Source of the DNA: Callorhinus ursinus
Taxonomy: Eukaryota; Chordata; Mammalia; Carnivora; Otariidae
DNA length: 64,000 nt
Direction: 5' to 3'
Assembly: GCF_003265705.1 (NCBI RefSeq)
Contig: NW_020313285.1
Location: 13,649,280 to 13,713,279, forward strand
The notes beneath the pieces were generated by a model that was given only the letters and a program-made list of their open reading frames with translations, ran no database searches and was not told the origin of the DNA. The stretch's first letter is position 1; each line of letters starts with the position of its first letter. The translations under genes and the position numbers were made by a program. This document shows positions 1 through 12,029 of the stretch, one piece after another.

Positions 1-229
1 TTCAACTGCCTACACTTTATCCAGCACACTTTTCTCACATTACTCTAAGAGCCCTACACGTAGAGAGATTGTGTATGTATGAGATGATAAAGTACATGAC
101 AGAACAAGGAGTCCTGCCAAAGAGGAGAAAGTGGGGAAATTCCATAAGCTAGCTAGGAGGACTGCCTTTAAAGCAGAAACCTCTTTACATTTGACTTCGA
201 TCTTGGCACACTCAGCCTAGGGAATTCTT

Positions 230-427
230 TTTTTGTTTTTTAAGATTTTATTTATTTATTTGACAGAGAGAGACACAGCGAGAGAGGGAACACAAGCAGG
301 GGGAGTGGGAGAGGGAGAAGCAGGCCTCCCGCGGAGCAGGGAGCCCGATGCGGGGCTCGATCCCAGGACCCTGGGACCATGACCTGAGCCGAAGGCTGGT
401 GCTTAACGACTGAGCCACCCAGGCGCC
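230..427 (-). mobile_element. Can-SINE (SINEC, tRNA-derived)
   Basis: Reverse-oriented SINE: T-rich start, AAGATTTTATTTATTTATTT tail complement, (GAGA)n, and at the right end the tRNA-like head complement GAGCCACCCAGGCGCCC. It is flanked by an exact 14-base target duplication, CCTAGGGAATTCTT, at 216-229 and 428-441. Confidence 0.93.
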
Positions 428-494
428 CCTAGGGAATTCTTCTATAGGAATTATTTTTCCATTTAATTACAGTCGCAGCTAGTTTTTCAGGTCA

Positions 495-655
495 CAAACC
501 TGATTCAAATCCACACACTGCCACTTAATAGCTATTTGATCTTGGATAAGTTGTATGACCCCTCCGTGCTTCACTTTCATCAATAAATGGGGATAATCAT
601 AATACTTACCTCATGGCTATGGGATTAAGTGAGTTCTATGTATAAAATATTGCAG
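495..655 (+). repeat. MIR fragment
   Basis: Matches the MIR pattern: GATTCAAATCC, then CCACTTAATAGCTA, a CTTGG-AAGTT motif, AAATGGGGATAAT and TTAAGTGAGTT in order. Diverged ancient mammalian SINE. Confidence 0.75.
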
Positions 656-657
656 TA

Positions 658-1131
658 GGCTGAGTCATGGCTCCATTACCTGGTCCTAAACCCTGGAACC
701 TGTCCGTGTCTACTTGCATAGTAAAAAGGGTCTTTGCAAATGTGATTAAGTTAAGGACCTTAAGATGGGGAGATTATCCAGATGTACCCTAAATGCAATT
801 ATATGTATCCATATAAGAAGAAGGCAGAGGGAAATGTGACCACATGCAGACACAGAAGAAGGTGATACATTGATGTAGGCAGGGATTGAAGTGATGTGAC
901 CAAAAGCCAAGGAATGCCAACAGACACCTAAAGCTGGACGGAGCAAGGAACAGATTCTTCTCTATAGTCTCCAGAGGTAGCCCAGGCCCGTTGACATCCT
1001 AACTTCAGCCCAGTGATACTGAGCTCGGATTCCTGGCCTCTCGAATTGTGAGCAAATAAACTTGTGTTGTTTGGAGTAAGCTAGTTCGTGATAATTTTGT
1101 TAGGGCAGCCACAGAAACCAAAAACAAATAG
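658..1131 (+). mobile_element. MLT1-type LTR (ERVL-MaLR)
   Basis: Recognisable MaLR LTR order: GGGTCTTTGCAAATGTGATT, a TTATCCAGATG segment, ATATAAGAAGAAGGCAGAG, AGCCAAGGAATGCCA, GCCTCTCGAATTGTGAGCAA, an AATAAA at about 1055, and the TAATTTTGTTAGGGCAGCC terminus. It is a solitary, diverged LTR with no coding part. Confidence 0.75.
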
Positions 1132-1534
1132 ACCCGTGCTTATAACATACCAAGCATTATAGAAGTGTTCGCTATTAGTATTCCAAGAAGATAGCCACAA
1201 ACTTACACGCTGGAGTCCTCAGCATTGGACAGCTCAAGGGCTACTACCTCTATATTTTCAAGGAATTTGCATTTACTTGAGTACTGAAGGGGTTTCCAGA
1301 TAGAAGCTTATTCTGAAGAGGTAAGTGAAAAGAGCATGCCATGTGGCAGCCCCCCTCCCACCAGCAGACATTTTGATCAGGTGCAACAAGGGCGAGGGAC
1401 CTGGGTAGCCTTAGAGGGAAGCAGCGACCGCATTCCCAAGCCTTCCCCTTCCGCTTAATTAAGAAAAGGTTCTACTTGTATTCCAGGCAGTAAAATCATG
1501 ACCTCCTACAGGGTCCATGCTCTGTAGTTACAAG
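1132..1534. other. No recognisable feature
   Basis: Intergenic sequence without an open frame or a repeat I can name. Confidence 0.5.
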
Positions 1535-1725
1535 TTATAGGATTCCAAGCAGCCACTTCACCTTTCTGGACCTTAGTTTTTTTTGTAAGCTGAGAAGTCC
1601 GGAGGAGAGTGGATGGTGAAGACATGTTGTCTCGTTGGATTATTGTATGAATCAAATTAAATAAATACATGGAAAGTGCTTAGTCTTGGACCTAGTGAGC
1701 CGTAAAGAGTCAATAAATGGTATCC
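1535..1725 (+). repeat. MIR-like fragment
   Basis: Order of motifs resembles MIR: CACTTCACCTTTCTGGACCTTAG, then TTGGATTATTGTATGAATCAA and AAAGTGCTTAG. Highly diverged. Confidence 0.5.
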
Positions 1726-2589
1726 AAAAGAAGATAAGACCAAGGCCCTAATTCACTCAGAAACATAGAGGTTTAGGTAGATAATGGATTTAGATAGGGC
1801 TAAGGAAAAATATAAAAAATACGTGCACAAAAGATCCCATCAGGTTTTTTGTTTTAGCCCGAGATATTCTTTTCCTTACTCTCTAGGCTTAGAGAAAGCC
1901 CCATAGCACAATTTTTGGGGGTAGCCTATTAGGTTTGGAGAGGTTATTCCTGAAAAGAAAGTAAGAGGAGATAGTCCAATTTTTTAATAAACTAAAATTG
2001 GGGAAAAAGCCTGCCAGTGAAAGTGAGTGCCAGCATTAAAGCAGTAATAATTACAGAAATCCTATTTTAGCCAAGTTGTAGCTCCAGAAAGGAGGTTATG
2101 AGAAATCACTTAACTTCATCGCAGCTAGACTTTAAATTTTAATGGAGGTGATAGAATCAACGATGGTAAAGTGGCTGCAGAGGCCATGTAGAAAAGCCAG
2201 ACATGCATTACCCGAGTGGAAAAAGCCTGAAGCGTCCTTGTCGGCTTTGCCTGCCACACTCATGTGTTGAAAAGCATCCCAAGATTGCAAGCTGCATAAT
2301 GAAGTGTAAACTGAGGCAGCTGCCATCACTGCCTTCATGAAGCAAGGCCAGAGAGGAAAGGTTGCATTTGGCTAATCTTGTAATAGTTTATAGCCTTTGT
2401 TCTTTGTTGTCCACCAGAAGCCATTCCCTCCTTCTTCCTTAGTACCACAGTACCTACTTGCGAGTCCAAGGGAGGTCATGTACTCTGTTTTCTTCCTATA
2501 CATACATACTTTGCTAAAGTTTAACTTCTAAATTAGGCACAGTATTAACACAGAGATTAACAATAATTAATAATAAAATAGAGCAATTA
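1726..2589. other. Intergenic, no assigned feature
   Basis: I see no gene, RNA or named repeat here. A 68-codon minus-strand frame at 2132-2338 has no recognisable domain. Confidence 0.5.
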
Positions 2590-2590
2590 G

Positions 2591-2750
2591 GGGCACCTGG
2601 GTGGCTCAGTCAGCTAAGCCTCTGAGCCTTGGTTTCAGCTCAGGTCATGATCTTAAGGTTGTGACATCAAGCCTGGCAGCGGGCTCCTCACTCAGTGTAG
2701 AGTCTGCTTAAGTTTCTCTCTCCATCTCCCTCTGCCCCACCCTGCTTGTG

Positions 2751-2781
<31 letters not shown>

Positions 2782-2807
2782 ATTAATAAATAAATCTTTT
2801 TTAAAAA
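2591..2807 (+). mobile_element. Can-SINE, plus orientation, with (CT)n
   Basis: Starts GGGGCACCTGGGTGGCTCAG, then GCTCAGGTCATGATC, a CT microsatellite at about 2753-2778, and ends AATAAATAAATCTTTTTT. Diverged target duplication ATAGAGCAATTA / ATAGGACAATTA. Confidence 0.9.
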
Positions 2808-3269
2808 ATAGGACAATTATAACAATACAATAGAAGTTACATAAATGTGGTCTCTCTCTCTCAAAATATATTAGTCTGTACTCACCCTTCTTCTGGTGAT
2901 GATGTGAGATGACAAAATGCCTACCTGAGGAGCTGAAGTGAGGTGCATGACCTAGCTATTGTGACGTAGCATTAGGCTACTATTGACCTTCTGAGGATGC
3001 ATCAGAAGGACAGTCGTCTGCGTCTGGAAGGTGCTTGACTGTGGGTTAACCGAAACAGCAGAAAGCAAAACCACTGATAACAGAAAAGAACTGTATTTGT
3101 AATCGACAGGATCTATACAATAAAATCAGATGGTCAATTCTTTAGGTTCAGGGACCTTGGAACACACAAAGATGTAACTCCCCTAGAACATCTTTGGGGA
3201 GAGGGTGGGAAATGACTTCAAATTACTAAACCAGAGAATAGAAAGAATAAGGAGAAAGGTAGATCAGTT

Positions 3270-5150
3270 ACATTGAGTCATTCATTGATTTGTTCACGTG
3301 TTTATTGAGTTTGTATTATTCAGCAGGCAGTGGGTTGCTGGGAACACTTTGACAGAAGAGATGGACAGGGTTTCTGCCTTCATGTGGTGAGTACCCTTCA
3401 TCAATAAGCTTATGTAAAATGAATACTGAATGGCAAGGGCCAAGGAGAAAATCAAAACAATAACGTGCTAAGAGTGAAGGGGTTGGATTGAGAGAATGTA
3501 CTTGAGGTAGATTTGAAGGATGAGAGGGAGCCCTGCAGGGGGGAAATCTTGGGAAAAAATCCTACAGGCAAAATAAGTGCAAGGCTTTGAAACTGGAAAG
3601 TTCTGGGAAAGTTCTATGTGGCTGGAGTGGTGGGAGTTAAGGATGGGAAGACAGGAGATGAGAGCAGAGAGGTAGAACAGAAGTCAGACTTTGTAAGGCC
3701 TAGCAGACTGTGCTAAGGAAATGGATTTCCTTCCGTTTTAAGTCTAGTTGGAAGCTAATGAGGGGTTGTAAGCAGAGAAATGAGATGTTCTCATTTACTT
3801 TGTCAACAGTTCACTCTGCTGTGTGGAGCATGGCCTGAGGGGCGAGCTGAATCAGAGAAACTACTGGCAGCCATCCAGGAGAGAGCTGATGTGCTTTGAC
3901 AAGGATGGACAAAATTGGTTGGTAGAAGCCACAGGTTCTGCTGGCAAAATGGATGTGGTGGTGCTGGAGGGAATCAGTCCAGAATGACTCACAGGTTTCT
4001 AGCTTGATCACTGGGAGATGACTCCCCTTTCTAAGATGAGGGAAGACTCTGAAGAAAGATATATATATATATCACATATAGGATGAAAGTTAAGAGTTCT
4101 GTGTTGATCATGGTGTATTTGAGTTTTCTTTTCTTTCTTTCTTTTTTTGGTAGAGTGTACAAGTGGGGAGGGGCAGAGAGAGAGGGAGAGAGAATCTTAA
4201 GCAGGCTCCACGCCCAGCATGGAGCCTGACATGGGTCTCGATCTCACGACCCCAAGATCATGACCTGAGCTGAAATCAAGAGTTGGATGCTCAACCGACT
4301 GAGCCACCCAGGCACCCCGATCATAATCATGGTGTATGTGAGAGGTTCTGGAGACATCTAGTGGAGGGGCCACGTAGGCAGTTTGACATATAAGTCTGAA
4401 TGTCAGGGAGGAATCAGCACTAGAGATAAAAATTTGATTGTTGTAACATGCAGATGGTGATTAGGAACGAGATGAGATCAATCAGGGAAAGCGTGCAGAG
4501 AAGGGAAAAAAAGAGGACTCAAGACGGATGTCTGGTGTGTGCTGACATTTAGAAGTCAGATAATGGGAGAACAAGATTTTTAAAAAAGCCTGGCGAAGGC
4601 AGTCAGTAAGAAGGAAAACCAGGGGAATATAAAGTAATGGCAGTTCCCACCTAAAAAGATTTCACAAAGCAGAGAGTGATGAGACGTGTTGCATATGCTT
4701 GAAGAGTCCAGTAAGTTCAGAGTGCAGACATGGTTGTTAATGGTAGGCATAGTCATGAGACTGGCAAGAAGCAGCTCATTGACGACCTTGACAAGAGCAG
4801 TTTGAGGGGACAGAGGAAGGTAGAAGCCATAGCGGGATGAGTTAGGGAATAAATGGAAAGACAAGTGGAGTCACATTTTCCAAGAAGTTTTTCAACTGAC
4901 ACAAGAGAAAGAGGACCCTATTTTTAGAAGAAGAGGAGCAAAAGAGTTCATTTATTATCTCCTCACTTAACTCATATCCAGTGAGAAAGATCCAGGAGAG
5001 AGGAGGAATTTGTTCACATAGAACAGGATCGGGGATAATTGCAGAACACAAATCTCTGAGGGACGGAGGATCCAGGGCCCAAGGGGAGCCTTTGGTAGGA
5101 GCAGGGATGCTTCCTTCAGCTTATCAGGAGGGAAGATGGGGGGCTAAATG
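3270..5150 (-). mobile_element. L2 LINE fragment with reverse-transcriptase remnant (interrupted by a Can-SINE)
   Basis: Read on the minus strand this is a long L2 copy. The 3' end (TTTATTGAG, AGGCAGTG in plus orientation) is at about 3300, and ORF2-derived sequence extends to about 5140. A minus-strand open frame at 4580-4864 still shows the RT region in recognisable order (TALVKVVNELLLAS, LNLLDSS, HHSLLCEIF), but the usual DLSAAFD core is eroded. A Can-SINE split it at 4123-4318. It is ancient and not active. Confidence 0.75.
4123..4318 (-). mobile_element. Can-SINE inserted in the L2 copy
   Basis: Reverse SINE ending GAGCCACCCAGGCACCCC. The target site GATCATGGTGTATTTGAG is repeated in diverged form on the right as ATCATGGTGTATGTGAG. 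Confidence 0.88.
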
Positions 5151-5837
5151 CTATGCTGACCTGAAAGGCTCTACAAACTTTTGTCCAAGAATGGCAAATC
5201 ACAGTACTCCATCTGTCCACAGGCAGCAGAACAGTGTGAGGGGCAACAAGGTGATTAAGGATTCCAAAGGAGCCATAACTGAACTTTGGGAAATTAAAGC
5301 CATGCACGTTGTGATTTCAGCCATGTGCCTCCACTGTCTTAGGTTGTCTGACTTCAAGACCTTAAGAGAGATTTTGGAGACAATGGAAATTCTGGGAAGT
5401 TTATAATTTCACTGTTTCCTGTCCACTCCAGGACCCCCTTTTTTGAAAAATGAACCAGATGCCGCATTGGACAGAAACTTCCTGAGGAGATACAGGGAAG
5501 TTCTGAAATACAAAATAGAACAACTTATAAACAGCTTTCTATCTTCGAAAGATGGTCATGGTGAAAGGAATGTGTTAAAATAGATAGGTGACTCCCAAAG
5601 TATGTCCTTTGAAAAGAGAAGAAGAAAAGACAGAGTTAGGAATACCAGACCAGGCCAAAATTATGACTGGCTTTAATATAATAACCTATATCTAAATTAT
5701 ACCAAGAAATAAGGATAATAGATATTTAAGAGTCATATGCAATATTATATATCATGCAAAAGAAAATAGACTCCCTTATGTTCTTATTCCAGTTATTAAC
5801 CTGCCTCTATGTTTACCTGAATCCTCTGCCTTTTATT
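5151..5837. other. Intergenic, no firm assignment
   Basis: The left part might be further 5' L2 sequence. A plus frame at 4981-5406 (141 codons) runs across the L2 end and has no domain I recognise, so I treat it as chance. Confidence 0.45.
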
Positions 5838-6028
5838 TTTTAAAGATTTTATTCATTTATTTGACAGAGAGAGAGATAGTGAGAGCAGGAACACAAGCAG
5901 GGGGAGTGGGAGAGGGAGAAGCAGGCTTCCCGCGGAGCAGGGAGTCCGATGTGGGACTCGATCCCAGGACCCTGGGATCAGGACCCGAGCCCAAGGCAGA
6001 CGCTTAATGACTGAGCCACCCAGGCCCC
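5838..6028 (-). mobile_element. Can-SINE
   Basis: Reverse SINE with AAGATTTTATTCATTTATTT at the left and GAGCCACCCAGGC at the right. Duplicated target CTGCCTTTTATT occurs just left of 5838 and from about 6029. Confidence 0.92.
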
Positions 6029-6128
6029 CTGCCTTTTATTCTCAGTAGAACAAGGATCTCCATTCCCACAAGAAGCACAACCCCCATTCTGTGCTCTGGA
6101 TTCTGTCCTTTTCAAGGACTGTGCTCCT

Positions 6129-6335
6129 TTTTTTTTTTAATTTTATTTATTTATTTGAGAGAGACAGAGAGAGAGAGAGAATGAGAGATAGAGAGCACAA
6201 GAGGGAAGAGGGTCAGAGGGAGAAGCAGACTCCCCACTGAGCGGGGAGCCCGATGCGGGACTCGATCCCGGGACTCCAGGATCATGACCTGAGCCGAAGG
6301 CAGTCGCCCAACCAACTGAGCCACCCAGGCGCCCT
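6129..6335 (-). mobile_element. Can-SINE
   Basis: Reverse SINE, T-run at left, GAGCCACCCAGGCGCCC at right. Target duplication GGACTGTGCTCCTT occurs on both sides. It lies about 100 bases from the preceding SINE. Confidence 0.92.
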
Positions 6336-6489
6336 GGGACTGTGCTCCTTCAATTATCTTCTCTCCTAGAGCATTATAAACCTCTCCCTATCTCCTGCTT
6401 AATTCTCACCAGTATAAAATGATAATCTAATGTCTCTAGCATTTCCTATCCTTAAAGAAATCCTCCTAAACTCCTGTCCCTCTTAATAT

Positions 6490-7385
6490 AACGAATTGGT
6501 GGACTCATTTCTCATTACCAATTTTCTCTTCGAACTCAATAAAACCAGGCTCTTATCCCCCATCTTCCCCTGGAACTGTCCTTGTCAAAGTCACCAAGAG
6601 ACTTGATGTCCCCATGTTCTCTATGTGTATTCTCATTCTGCTTGATCTCTTGGCAGTATTAGACAGAGTGGACCATTCTCTCCAGCTGTTTATGTCTCCA
6701 GGCATTGCCAAATATGCCCCGAGGCAGAATCGCCCCTGGCTGAGAACCACTGCTGCAGAACAATCAGCCTTTCCCTCTTGCCTGCAGGACTCTGACAGCC
6801 AACTACGCAGGTCTCCTTGTCTCTGCTTTCGACTCTCTACATTCAGTTTCCCTCATAGTACTAAGATGAGGTTTTATTAAATCATAAATCAGTTCATGTC
6901 ATTTCCCTGATTAAAACACTTGACTCAAAATAAACACAAATTCTTTATGTGCTTATAACCATTGATCAGGTTATCTTGTCTCATGTAATTCACTGTGTTC
7001 CAACCACACCCTTCCTCAAACATAGGAGGCTGGTTACACTTTCACAGCCTGTGCGCATGTTCCTCCCTCTGGAGTACTTTCTCCTACCACTCAGATCACA
7101 GCTTAGATGCTGCCTTCCAAGAAAGGAGATCGCAGACAATTTATTTAAAGTATCCTGCATCCTACCACTCCTGGCTATGGTCTATGATACTTTCTTCATA
7201 GCCTTTTTCCTACCCAGGGTTATTTAGGTCATTTATTTGCTTATGTGTTTATTGTCTACCTACCCCAGTAGACAGACTGTCAGCTCTATAACAGCAGGGA
7301 GCTCTGTAAGAATATTTATTATCTTTCTTGTTCACCACAGAATCCTAAGTGTATAGTATTCATTGATTGACTAGATGAGAAATTC
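6490..7385 (+). mobile_element. L2 LINE 3' part with reverse-transcriptase remnant
   Basis: Plus-oriented L2: the open frame at 6614-6880 begins with an RT segment resembling the L2 LLDLSAAFDTVDHS block (here LLDLLAVLDRVDHS). After a hAT insertion and an apparent deletion, the L2 3' UTR order follows (CAGTTCATGTCATTTCCCTG, TTCTTCATAGCC, TTTATTGTCTACC, GCAGGGAGCTCTGT) to about 7385. Confidence 0.75.
6697..6760 (-). mobile_element. hAT-type MER fragment inside L2
   Basis: Read on the minus strand it starts GCAGTGGTTCTCAGCCAGGG and continues with GGCATATTTGGCAATG. This is the same family as the copy at 11420-11590. It interrupts the L2 RT region. Confidence 0.6.
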
Positions 7386-7934
7386 AAGCAATTGAATTTT
7401 ATATTCATATGAGTTTGACTAACATTATGGGAGATAGTCACAGCTGGATGTGCCAGCAATCAACTGTAAGATTTTTGGTGATGTTATAGTAAAATAATAA
7501 TAAATCCTAGCAGTAAGTTTCAGCTAGAGTGTCTCTAGTAGATGATCTTAAGGTCTCCTCTGGTTCTTAAACTTATCTGGTAGATCTTCACATCATTTCA
7601 CTGTACCACATCACATCTATGTATGAAATGACATCTTGACACCTTTCCTTTCCTTTGCAGAAAATTGTCAGAACTCCCCATGGAGAAGGGTGTATAAGCT
7701 GTGTGATACTTGACTTTCTTTGCTTTTGTTAACACAGAGTTTTCAGAGAACACAAATGGAGTCGGATAATCCTGTTTGGAGCCTTCTGAGAAATCCGGTA
7801 ATCCTCTAATCATAGTTGTCCCAGAATTAATTTACAATGTAGACAAAGCATTCACCTAAATAATACCTTTGACTGAGCATACCTTGGATTTTTCAGTACA
7901 GTTAGCTTAAAGATAAATTCACTGTAACAGTCCT

Positions 7935-8345
7935 TCACCCTATTTGTGGAGAGCCTACTATGTGCCAGGCAGTGTTCTAGGGGTTGTAATACAGCAGGAA
8001 ATAATGGAAACAAGTTTCTGCTGTCACTATATATACAAAAGGGGATAAGTGTTAAGAAAGACAAGAAAGGTGAAGCAGGAAATGGATATATAGATTGTGA
8101 TCACAGTAAGTGATCTATTTTATGTAAGAAAATAAGGGTGGACCTCTTTGATTTGAGGTTCATATTTGAACATAGACCTACATTCAATGAGGCAGCAGGA
8201 ATTCATATAGACTTGCTTAAAACTCAGATAGCATGGCTGTCTGGGAGCAGAATAGTTCTCAGGCAGAAAGAATAGCAAGTACAAAGGATGAGGAATGACA
8301 AGAGGGCAGTGGGGCTGGAGCGGAGGGTTGAGTGGTAGAAATTAG
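7935..8345 (-). mobile_element. L2 LINE 3' fragment
   Basis: Contains the L2 signature GCCTACTATGTGCCAGGCAG followed by AGTTCTAGG-like and further L2-like blocks (GCAGAAAGAATAGCAAGTAC, GGGCTGGAG). The orientation is minus. Confidence 0.65.
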
Positions 8346-8379
8346 GATCAGAGAAATAATTATTATAAGACATTGGATT

Positions 8380-9225
8380 GTACTTTTTATTTCAGGGTAA
8401 AAATTTACATATGGTAAAATGCGCAGGTGGATTCTAATTAAATAAACGCAAATGAAATGCAGAATATTTCCAACAACGCAGAAAATTCTGTGATTCTTTC
8501 TAATCCTTACAATCCTCCCATAGGCTACCATTGTTCCGATTTCTATCACAGAGATTAGTTTTATCTCTTTTTGAACTTCGTTTGAATGGAATCACACAAT
8601 ATACACACTTTTGTGTCTGGCTTCGTGTTTGTTTTTGTTTTTTCAGATTCAGCTTATGTTGTTCTGTGTATGAGATATTCTTTGTTTTTTATTTCTTGTA
8701 GCATTCCACTGTGTGACTATATCACCAACAGTTTATCAAACCTCACTGAAATTTGGGTTATTTCCAGTTTTGGGATATCATAAATGGAGCTTCCATGAAT
8801 ATTTGTGTATAAGTCTTTGTGGACGTGGGTTTTCATGTCTCTTGCATAAAAACTGCCCGTTGAGATTTTGTGGATAAAGAACAGATGCATGTTTAACTAT
8901 GTAAAAAGTTGCCGTGTCAATTTTTCTAAAATGGTTGTGTCATGTCACACACCAGCTACAATGTATAAAAACTCTAGTTCCATATTGTTGTTATTGTCTT
9001 TTTAATTTTAACTATTTTAGTGGGTTTGAAATAGAATTTTTATGTTGATTTAATTTGTGTTTTTCTGACGACTAGTGATGTTAAGCACTTTCTCGTGTAC
9101 TTCTTGGACATTTGTTCATCTTTTTCTATGAAGTGCTTGTTCAAGTCTTTTCTCCCCTTTTAATTGGCTTGTCTTTTTATCATGGAGTAGAAGGAGTCCT
9201 TCTTATATTCTGGTTATCTTCCTGC
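8380..9225 (-). mobile_element. L1M (old L1) fragment
   Basis: The plus strand shows the reverse complement of old L1 in known order: GGAATCACACAATAT, AATATTTGTGTATAAGTCTTT, ACTAGTGATGTTAAGCA and CTTCTTATATTCTGG. Diverged; no intact frame. Confidence 0.6.
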
Positions 9226-9229
9226 TGGT

Positions 9230-11130
9230 ACAGTCTCTTCTATAGTGGATCCTCTTGAGTGAGCATTACCATGCAATATGAAAATTGTCACACTTGGTGC
9301 TCCTTCCCATATGAACATTTTCATGTCACTATCCCAGATCTCCTTGGTCCTGACCTTCCAATCATTCTTTTTCCAGGTTCCTGACTAGTTTGCTAAGCCA
9401 TTTAACTTTGTCCCTGATTCTGTCTTTTTCAGGCCCAGCTCAGGTAACCTCTCTTTCCGTGAAAAGTAAATAACCAAATCACTGTCCAAACTTTGCCCCT
9501 GGGGAGAATTTCTCCTCATTCCTGTCTTCCAAGGCTTGCACCAAGATATTAAGCCAATGCGTTTGTAAACCAAGCTCAAATCTTTTAGCTTCTTTCAACT
9601 AGTGATAATGGATCCCCCATGTGACCTGAAGGAGAGGTACTGTTAGGACAGTAGTGGATAATGTGGGTGTCTAGGCTAGCTGACACATTTAATCATTTGA
9701 TCTGTCCAGTCTTGCTTGTTCTTGATCCTGTATGTACCACTTCCAAGTTTCTATGGATTTCTTCTGGACCTTTTTAACCCCAAGTCTTGGTGGATCTGAA
9801 AGAAATCAGCTCAGGGTTGGCTTTTCCATCTGCATGGTTCCTTGATGTCCTATTGGAACAGTAGAAATTTCTGCTGCACATAGCATGACTGTGTTCCAAA
9901 ACTGATGGTGTCTGGATTGTGGTTCTTGCATTAGGACTTGCCGTCAACTTAATGGCATCTTTTTTACTACTGGTATTTCCAGTACTATAGGATCTATTGG
10001 GTTATATGGCCTGGGAGGTAGGGCTGTCCACACTGCTACCTGGATCTACTGCAAAACCACTTCTACTGCTGGACCCCACTCAAAGCTGGCCACATTTCAT
10101 GTCACACAGAATGAGTCATATTATTCTCAGTTGTGGAATATGCTGTCTCTGTGATCTGAAGAGGCCTTCTAGGCACTGTGCTTCCTTCTTCATGGTGGGA
10201 AGTGCAAGTGCAAGAAGCAGTAATTTGTCCTGTACTTGGAAGGGGATGTCTTGCCATGCCCTAGGGCACTGGACCTAAAATTTTGCTATTGTTGTGGGTC
10301 CTTAAAACTTCTTAGAGGTTCTCCCTCTCTTCTGGAGTGTTTTACCAAGGCCTTCCACAAACAGTTACTTTTTATTCATCTTGTCCAATTAGCATGATGT
10401 TATCAATATAGTGGACAAATGTGATATTCTGCAGGGTGTCCAGCCAGTTTATGTCTCTCCAGAGTATGACAGAGGGAAAAACAGTTAACATAGCTTTGGG
10501 GTGAGAATGTAAATGTATGGCCCGTGCAGGAGCTACCCTAGACACATTGTGCTCGGTCTATCACTCCGAAGCTTTACCAGGGTGTTAAAACCTGTATGTT
10601 GGTAGAGTGTTTCTTAACTGGTAAACTTTTGCTCCACATCTTTGATCATGCACCCTCATAATCCAGTGACACACAAAATCTCTCAGCTCTTCCTTTGGAT
10701 TCTACTATTGCTTTGGGTCCCTTTCCTTCCTGATGAGCCCCAGCACATCTGTGGCCTAGTTTTGGTGTTACTTAAGGCTATGTTAGAGGCCTAGGTACCA
10801 GGAGAAAAAAGTGGGGGGAAAATCCTGGGGGAGTTCATGTCTTGCTGAGGAAAAGCCTCTGCATTGTCTTAAAAAAAAATGGAGGAATGTGTCATTAAGG
10901 AATCTGAGGACTCATGATTTTGGGCATCATCAACCCCATCTCTTGTGTCACGGTTCCATTTCCAACCAAGGCTTTTTCTGGCCTTGGCGTAGAAAATATG
11001 CACTGTTTAAGAGTTTAACCCTCTTTGGAGCTCTGCTACTCTTAATATTTGGTCCTCAGCATTCCCTGTCTTCCTACTGCAGGAATTGAAAACCTCTTTC
11101 AATGCTGCTGAAAAGGCCTCTGGTTTTCAT
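9230..11130 (-). mobile_element. ERV-L pol remnant (reverse transcriptase and RNase H region), decayed
   Basis: On the minus strand this stretch reads as a broken ERV-L-like pol. The RT active-site region is recognisable near 10390-10415, where the expected Y-x-D-D is degraded (YIDN). Downstream on the minus strand there is connection/RNase H-like sequence cut by many stops and frameshifts. No gag, env or LTR is seen next to it. It is an old endogenous copy with no coding capacity. The family call is from pattern recognition; boundaries are uncertain. Confidence 0.6.
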
Positions 11131-11419
11131 ACTTAGCTTTTAGTTGTCAATTATTTTTTCCCTATTTTTTTTTTCCTGGAGCATCAGTGGAACTTTGCGA
11201 TTGTCACTCTTATTAGCACAGATTTTTACATCTGCATATGGAAGACCTTGCAATGGAGTAATAGCTGCAAAAATATCATTTTGGGTCTGATGGGTTCAGA
11301 CAATAAGAGTTTTTAATGGAATCTCTCAGGGTTTGAAAAGAAATCAGAAAACAGACTATTTTTAGTAGTTTGGGTACAAGTGAGCAATAAAGGCCAAATG
11401 GAGGTCTTAACATTACTTG

Positions 11420-11590
11420 AAAGCAGTAGTTCTCAACTGGGAGCAAATTTGCCCCCCGGGGGGATGTTTGGCAATGTCTGGAAACATTTTAGCTTGTGAA
11501 GACTAGGGACGAGCCTGGACTATTGGTATCTACCGGGTAGAGGCCAGAGATACGGCTAAACATCCTACAAATGCACTGACTTAAAAGTTA
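11420..11590 (+). mobile_element. hAT-type nonautonomous DNA transposon (MER family)
   Basis: Begins GCAGTAGTTCTCAACTGGG and continues GGATGTTTGGCAATGTCTGG and GGTAGAGGCCAGAGATACGG, the order of an old hAT MER element. The right end is degraded. Confidence 0.65.
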
Positions 11591-12029
11591 TTACATTCCA
11601 GGAAGAGGAAACCCCCAATACCTAAAATGTGTTTAGACTCGTGAGCCTATCTTGACCCACGACCTGATGTAAAGGAAACTTTACAGTGTATGCTTCTCTA
11701 ATTCCAGTTAATTGTAGATAGTGCTTTATGGTGTTCATAAGGCAGGGGATTACTTTATTTGACCTTTTACTCACTTAACAGAAAAACTCAGTTTGAATAT
11801 AAAGTCTCGATTTTTACTCATAAACCTCTTTATATTTTGCAATTCCCAATCCAAGTTCTCCCTGAAACTGGTTTGAGATAAAGGGAGGCCAAGATCTCAA
11901 GTTCACTCCTAGAGATACTGTATTCCATGGGACTGAAAAAATAGGAAATTCGGAGCCTCGGATGACCCTCCCAAGGAAACATTAGATTCTGCTGCTCTTC
12001 TTAGGGTCTCTATCAGTCTGACCTATCGG
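11591..12029. other. Sequence upstream of the ISOC1 CpG island
   Basis: AT-rich unique-looking sequence before the sharp rise in GC near 12030. No recognisable repeat or open frame. Confidence 0.5.

Noticed and set aside
5116..5406. Overlapping open frames on both strands near 5.0-5.4 kb
   Set aside because: They run across the end of an old L2 copy, have no domain, and occur on both strands at once.
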